Origin: an uncultured Pelagibacteraceae bacterium
GTDB lineage: Bacteria; Pseudomonadota; Alphaproteobacteria; Pelagibacterales; Pelagibacteraceae
Assembly (NCBI GenBank): GCA_902566925.1
Contig: CACFKO010000002.1
Coordinates: forward strand, 68,052 to 132,051
DNA length: 64,000 bases
Direction of reading: 5' to 3'
The notes beneath the pieces were generated by a model. It saw only the letters and a list, made by a program, of their open reading frames with translations. It did no database searches and was not told the origin of the DNA. A program made the position numbers and the translations under genes. This document shows positions 59,700-64,000 of this stretch, in pieces. The number at the start of each line of letters is the position of its first letter. Position 1 is the stretch's first letter.

Positions 59700-61547
59700 T
59701 TATTTTTTTCTTTTTCTTCTTACCCACAAAGTTTTACCTAAACTTTTTTTAACTATTTTTTTATCTAAATCTTCAGGTAATTCTTTTTTAGTATAACGAT
59801 TTATTTTAATCACATTATTATTTTTTTCATTTATATTGCCTATTTCTTTAAAATTTTCAATTTTATTAACAATTTTTTTGTTTTTATTAAATAATTTAAT
59901 TCTATACTCTGGAACAGTTAATTCATTATCTGAGATAATATTTATTTTAAACTTATATTTTTTTTCAAAAAAAGATATTTCTTTCTTAAAGTAAGATTTT
60001 AAATAAAGATTAACCTTGCTAGGCACTGAGGCATCAATAATTTTTGTTTTATTAGAAAAAGCTAGCATTTCAATTTTTTTAACAATTTTTTGTGCAAAAG
60101 ACTCAATAGAAAGGTTGGTTTCCCATCGGATTGAACTTTCCTTAAGTCTTTGACGAGTCATTTCTAAGAGTCCAAAGTTACTTATTCTACCAACTTGTAT
60201 TCTCGCTCTATCCAGTTTAAGTTTATCTTTTATTTTTCTTTCAACAGTTCTTCTATTATAAAAATTAATCATGTCAATAAAATCAATAACAATTAATCCA
60301 GACAGATCTCTAATTTTAATTTGTCTTGCAATTTCTTCAGCCGCCTCAATGTTAGTATTTAATGCTGTTTTTTCAATATTGACTTGTTTTGTGGATTGAC
60401 CAGAATTTACGTCTATCGCAACCAAAGCTTCTGTTGGATTAATAACCAAATAACCTCCTGATTTCAATTTTACCACTGGTTCGAAAATTTTATTTAAGTC
60501 TTTCTCAATACCTTCGCTATGAAACAAAGGTATTTTACCTCTATATTTTTTTACGTATTTTGAATTTCCTGGCATAAATTGCTTCATAAAAGATTTAGCT
60601 TTTTGGTAACCATCATTTCCCTCAACGTGAATGTATTTTGTTTCATTATCATACATGTCTCGCAAAGCTCTTTTAATTACATCTCCCTCTTCATGTATCA
60701 AAACAGGAGCAGTTGAACTAATTGCATTATTTTTAATTTTTTCCCAGAGCGATACTGTATTTTGTAGGTCGTTATTTATTTCATTTCTTGTTTTTCTTGC
60801 CCCCGCAGTCCTTACAATAAGACCCATATTTCCAGGTATTTCTATATCCTTTAATATCTCTCTAACTTTGTTTCTATCTTGAAAATTAAAAATTTTTCTA
60901 GATATGCCTCCCCCTTTGGCTGTGTTAGGCATTAATACGATATATTTTCCTGCTAATGATATGAAAGTTGTCAGAGCAGCTCCTTTTTGACCTCTTTCTT
61001 CTTTAATGACCTGTATCAATATTACTTGTCCTGGCTTAATAACTTCTTGGATTTTATATCTTCTAATTCCGTATCTATTTTTTAATCTCTCTCTAATTTT
61101 TTCAGAATTGTCTGAATTATTTTCTACAGAAGGCTTAACGTCGTTATTATTATCAGTTAAATGGTTTGGGCCAGAAATTTCTTCAGAATTTTTAGATGAG
61201 TTTTGTTCTTTGTTTTCATTTTCTTCTTTATTTTCATTTTCTTCTTTCAGATCTTCTCTAATTTTTTCTTCTGATTTTTTTAATTCTTCCTTGTCTTCAA
61301 TTGGAATTTGATAATAGTCTGATTGAATGTCGTTGAAGGCTAGAAAGCCGTGACGTTCTCTGCCATAGTTTATAAAAGCGGCCTGTAATGACGGCTCAAC
61401 TCTACTTACTTTTCCTAAATAAATATTGCTTTTTAGATTTAGATTATTCTTATTCTCAGACTCGTATTCTTCGATATTTGATTCTGATTTAAGTACAACT
61501 CTAGTTTCTTCTGGATGCGATGCATCAATATATAAATTCTTTTGCAT
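59700..61547 (-). CDS. rne: ribonuclease E/G family endoribonuclease, without Zn-link cysteines
   Basis: 615 residues, shorter than most RNase E and lacking a long C-terminal scaffold. N-terminal S1 parts (SNIYLGKVSRVEPSLQAAFINYG and, after an insert, KPGQVILIQVIKEERGQKGAALTTF) flank a hydrophilic Glu/Asn-rich insert at about residues 85-155, containing EENENKEENENK. The DNase I-like core has the metal aspartates in VAIDVNSGQST and IVIDFIDM. After MTRQRLKESS, where RNase E carries CPxC, the sequence reads IRWETNLSIES with no cysteine. It processes and degrades mRNA and rRNA. Confidence 0.9.
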   Translation of the reverse strand: MQKNLYIDASHPEETRVVLKSESNIEEYESENKNNLNLKSNIYLGKVSRVEPSLQAAFINYGRERHGFLAFNDIQSDYYQIPIEDKEELKKSEEKIREDLKEENENKEENENKEQNSSKNSEEISGPNHLTDNNNDVKPSVENNSDNSEKIRERLKNRYGIRRYKIQEVIKPGQVILIQVIKEERGQKGAALTTFISLAGKYIVLMPNTAKGGGISRKIFNFQDRNKVREILKDIEIPGNMGLIVRTAGARKTRNEINNDLQNTVSLWEKIKNNAISSTAPVLIHEEGDVIKRALRDMYDNETKYIHVEGNDGYQKAKSFMKQFMPGNSKYVKKYRGKIPLFHSEGIEKDLNKIFEPVVKLKSGGYLVINPTEALVAIDVNSGQSTKQVNIEKTALNTNIEAAEEIARQIKIRDLSGLIVIDFIDMINFYNRRTVERKIKDKLKLDRARIQVGRISNFGLLEMTRQRLKESSIRWETNLSIESFAQKIVKKIEMLAFSNKTKIIDASVPSKVNLYLKSYFKKEISFFEKKYKFKINIISDNELTVPEYRIKLFNKNKKIVNKIENFKEIGNINEKNNNVIKINRYTKKELPEDLDKKIVKKSLGKTLWVRRKRKK

Positions 61548-61721
61548 AGTATATAAAACCTGTTCATAAGTGGTAATTTAGATAAATTATCATTTAATTT
61601 AAAATTTGTAATTCTCATACTAAACATTATACATTTTTTTTGCAAAATAACAATTTTTATAAATTTTACTCTGCCTTAAGATAGCCAAAATATAGGGTTT
61701 TATTTTAATCAGGCAAAAAAG

Positions 61722-64000
61722 ATGAAAAAAATATACAGCAAAGTAATAAAACTTTTATTTTCAGTTTTTATTCTAGGGGTCTTTTTAATATTCTCAGCTT
61801 TTTGGTATTTTTCTCACGATTTACCAGATTTTAAAAAATTATCAAATTATGAACCCTCTGTTTTAAGCAGGGTATATGATGACAATGGCCAGTTAATAGC
61901 AGAATACTCTGTAGAAAAAAGACTCTTCATTCCTTACGAGTCCATTCCAGACAAAGTAATTAATTCTTTTTTATCAGCAGAGGATAAAAACTTTTTTGAT
62001 CATCCAGGAGTTGACGCAAGAGGAGTGACAAGAGCTTTTATAAGAAATATCAGTAATATTTTACAGAATAAAAGATTGGAAGGTGCATCAACAATCACAC
62101 AACAGGTCGCAAAAAATTTTTTATTAAGTAATGAGGTTTCTTTAAAAAGAAAAATAAAAGAGGCTATATTAGCTTTTCGTATAGAAAAAACTTATACGAA
62201 AAAAAGAATACTGGAATTATATCTAAATGAAATTTATTTAGGACAAGGTACATATGGTGTTGCATCGGCTAGCCTTGAGTATTTTAATAAATCTGTAAAA
62301 GAACTTAACTATAATGAATCAGCTCTTTTAGCCGCTTTACCAAAAGCACCCAGTAAATATAATCCTTATAAGTCAATTTCCTTAGCAAAAAAAAGAAGAG
62401 ACTTAGTTTTGAGAAATTTAAAAGAGAACGACTATATATCTAATCAGCAATTTAAAAAATTTTCAAAAGAAAAGATCGTGCTGAAAAAAAGAAAAATATC
62501 ACTTATTAAGGAGGCAAGATCATACACTGAAGAGGTAAGAAGAATTGTAAATAATGATTACGGATTTAAAAAATTATATTCAGAAGGACTGTCAATAAAT
62601 ACACCTTTGAACGGAAAATATCAAATAGCTGCTCTCAATGCCTTAAGATTTGGAATTGAGTCATATGATAAGCGTCGTGGTTGGAGGGGACCGATTACAA
62701 ATAAATTTAAAGATACAAATTGGGATGATAAAATAAAAAAAATTGATATTGATGAAACACTTGGTTGGGAAGTTGCCGAAGTTTTGGAAACCAATGATTA
62801 TGAGTCCAAAATAAACTTAATTAAAAATAACCTAAAAGGAAAAATAATTTTTAATGATTTAAAGTGGACTAGAACAAAAAATTTTAAACAACTATTAGAA
62901 GCTGGTGATTTAATTTTTGTTAAAAAAAAAGAAAAAAATATTTGGACCTTAAAACAAATGCCAATTGTTAATGGAAGCATTGTTGTAATTAATCCTCATA
63001 ATGGAAAAGTTAAAGCGTTAGTAGGAGGTTACAGTTTTGTTTCTAGTGAATTTAATAGAGCCACTCAAGCAAAGAGGCAGCCAGGTTCGGCTTTTAAACC
63101 AATTGTTTATGCCGCTGCTTTGGAAAATGGTTTTTTGCCTAACTCAATAGTTTTAGACGCTCCTTTTGTGAGTGAGCAAGGTGAGGGATTAAAAAATTGG
63201 AAACCAGAAAATTACGGAAAAAAGTTTTATGGGCCATCTACTTTGAGAAAAGGAATAGAAAAATCTAGAAATTTAATGACTGTTAGAGTAGCACAAGATA
63301 TCGGATTTAAAAAAATTTCTGAGATTTCAAAAAATTTGGGAGTTTACGAAAATGTTCCAGAACTTCTATCCGTTTCTTTGGGTTCTAATGAAACGACTCT
63401 TCTAAAACTTACGGGAGCTTATTGTACATTTATAAATGGAGGAAAAAAAATAAATCCAATTTTAATAAATAGGATACAAGACAGAAGGGGCAAAACTATT
63501 TTTAATTCAGAAAAAAGGGTATGTGAAGGATGCCAGATAGTAGACAACGAAGATGAAAAATTTGTTCCAAAAATTTTAGATAATTATAAACAGGTTGTTA
63601 GCAGAGAAACCGCTTATCAAATCACATCAATGTTAGAAGGTGCCGTTAAAAGAGGTACTGGAAAAAAATTGAGAAGTTTAAATGTACCTCTTGCTGGAAA
63701 AACAGGAACGACAAATAAAAATTTTGATGCTTGGTTTATAGGATCGACCTCTGATTTGACAATTGGGGTATACATTGGTTATGACGAACCAAGATCTTTA
63801 GGAAAATACGAAACGGGTGCTAAGGCTGCTTTGCCAATATTTAAAAAATTTATTGAAAACGCTATATACAAAGAAGAAATAAAACATTTCAAAGCACCAG
63901 AGACCATATATTTTTTTCCTGTAGATTATGATAGTGGTCAAAACGTTAGATTCACTAAATCCAAATCCATAGTAGAAGGATTTAAGGAGAAAAGCGTGGA
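61722..64000 (+). CDS. mrcA: penicillin-binding protein 1A (3' partial)
   Basis: The first 759 codons are present; the window ends before the stop. A short cytoplasmic start and one membrane anchor (about residues 10-30) precede the GT51 glycosyltransferase with EDKNFFDHPGVD (E87) and GASTITQQVAKN. An OB-like middle region follows, then the transpeptidase with S456 in PGSAFKP, the SRN motif and the KTG triad at about residues 660-662. It polymerises and cross-links peptidoglycan. It diverges from rne; the 174-bp gap between them contains no other visible gene. Confidence 0.95.
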   Translation, partial: MKKIYSKVIKLLFSVFILGVFLIFSAFWYFSHDLPDFKKLSNYEPSVLSRVYDDNGQLIAEYSVEKRLFIPYESIPDKVINSFLSAEDKNFFDHPGVDARGVTRAFIRNISNILQNKRLEGASTITQQVAKNFLLSNEVSLKRKIKEAILAFRIEKTYTKKRILELYLNEIYLGQGTYGVASASLEYFNKSVKELNYNESALLAALPKAPSKYNPYKSISLAKKRRDLVLRNLKENDYISNQQFKKFSKEKIVLKKRKISLIKEARSYTEEVRRIVNNDYGFKKLYSEGLSINTPLNGKYQIAALNALRFGIESYDKRRGWRGPITNKFKDTNWDDKIKKIDIDETLGWEVAEVLETNDYESKINLIKNNLKGKIIFNDLKWTRTKNFKQLLEAGDLIFVKKKEKNIWTLKQMPIVNGSIVVINPHNGKVKALVGGYSFVSSEFNRATQAKRQPGSAFKPIVYAAALENGFLPNSIVLDAPFVSEQGEGLKNWKPENYGKKFYGPSTLRKGIEKSRNLMTVRVAQDIGFKKISEISKNLGVYENVPELLSVSLGSNETTLLKLTGAYCTFINGGKKINPILINRIQDRRGKTIFNSEKRVCEGCQIVDNEDEKFVPKILDNYKQVVSRETAYQITSMLEGAVKRGTGKKLRSLNVPLAGKTGTTNKNFDAWFIGSTSDLTIGVYIGYDEPRSLGKYETGAKAALPIFKKFIENAIYKEEIKHFKAPETIYFFPVDYDSGQNVRFTKSKSIVEGFKEKSV

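Noticed and set aside
61181..61260. Short GAA/AAT-rich tandem repeat within rne as a mobile or variable repeat
   Set aside because: It encodes the EENENK repeat of the acidic S1 insert, is in frame, and is more simply low-complexity coding sequence than a separate repeat element.
61439..61645. 68-codon minus-strand frame over the rne start
   Set aside because: It overlaps the conserved RNase E N terminus in another frame and has random-looking composition.
1..64000. CRISPR arrays, insertion sequences, prophage or integrated element
   Set aside because: No spaced direct-repeat arrays, transposase, integrase or phage structural genes were seen, and base composition is uniform apart from the small RNA and riboswitch.

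Overview
The window looks like a stretch of a streamlined, AT-rich marine alphaproteobacterium of the SAR11 / Pelagibacter type. Intergenic gaps are tiny, genes overlap heavily, and ABC, TRAP and tripartite tricarboxylate (TTT) uptake systems are abundant. A tandem glycine riboswitch precedes gcvTHP, and single-copy housekeeping genes dominate. The lineage is inferred from gene content, composition and protein resemblance; no rRNA or tRNA gene lies in the window. I see no prophage, insertion sequence, CRISPR array or gene-free stretch longer than 300 bp. Most of the window is ordinary core genome, and the interest is mainly in unusual variants and small overlooked genes.

Layout. 1-3505: the end of an ABC importer ATPase (LivF-like), the AzlC/AzlD exporter pair, a secreted alpha/beta hydrolase and a glutarate 2-hydroxylase (CsiD/GlaH). 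3705-6262: an outer-membrane barrel protein, an AbrB-type membrane protein and a ProC-like reductase. 6283-12159: a complete branched-chain-type ABC importer (livHMGF plus binding protein), csaA and a LysE exporter. 12163-19360: acnA, prpD and tctCBA, which together look like tricarboxylate uptake and dehydration/hydration. 19353-22916: TerC and a TRAP transporter (dctPQM). 22972-27983: photolyase, DoxX, a TPR protein, a CBS-less guaB and guaA. 27989-31263: 5-oxoprolinase subunits pxpA and pxpBC (divergent) and a DMT transporter. 31294-35808: glycine riboswitch and gcvTHP. 35816-40764: an FAD oxidoreductase / DUF1365 / cyclopropane-synthase-like methyltransferase / DUF3833 / SDR / TspO cluster, probably membrane-lipid modification. 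40767-48500: FAD oxidoreductase, Yip1-like protein, hisI with a tiny zinc-ribbon protein, folE, acuI with a LysR regulator, bactofilin, rhomboid and M50 proteases, HU. 48649-55369: amt, bcp, an overlapping four-gene minus-strand operon, recX, cysQ flanked by two very small genes, and mnmA. 55436-55617: an apparently independent structured small RNA that I could not assign. 55638-61547: fatty acid (accBC), shikimate (aroQ) and thiazole (thiSG) genes and RNase E/G. 61722-64000: the start of PBP1a, cut by the window edge.

Together the genes describe an organism that scavenges amino acids, tricarboxylates and ammonium, recycles 5-oxoproline and glycine, and controls little by transcription factors: a single LysR is visible, while RNA-level control (riboswitch, small RNA, hairpins) is proportionally prominent. 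Five gene pairs converge with overlapping stop codons, and one divergent pair has start codons only 5 bp apart. Four genes shorter than 60 codons were found by reading overlaps between larger genes.
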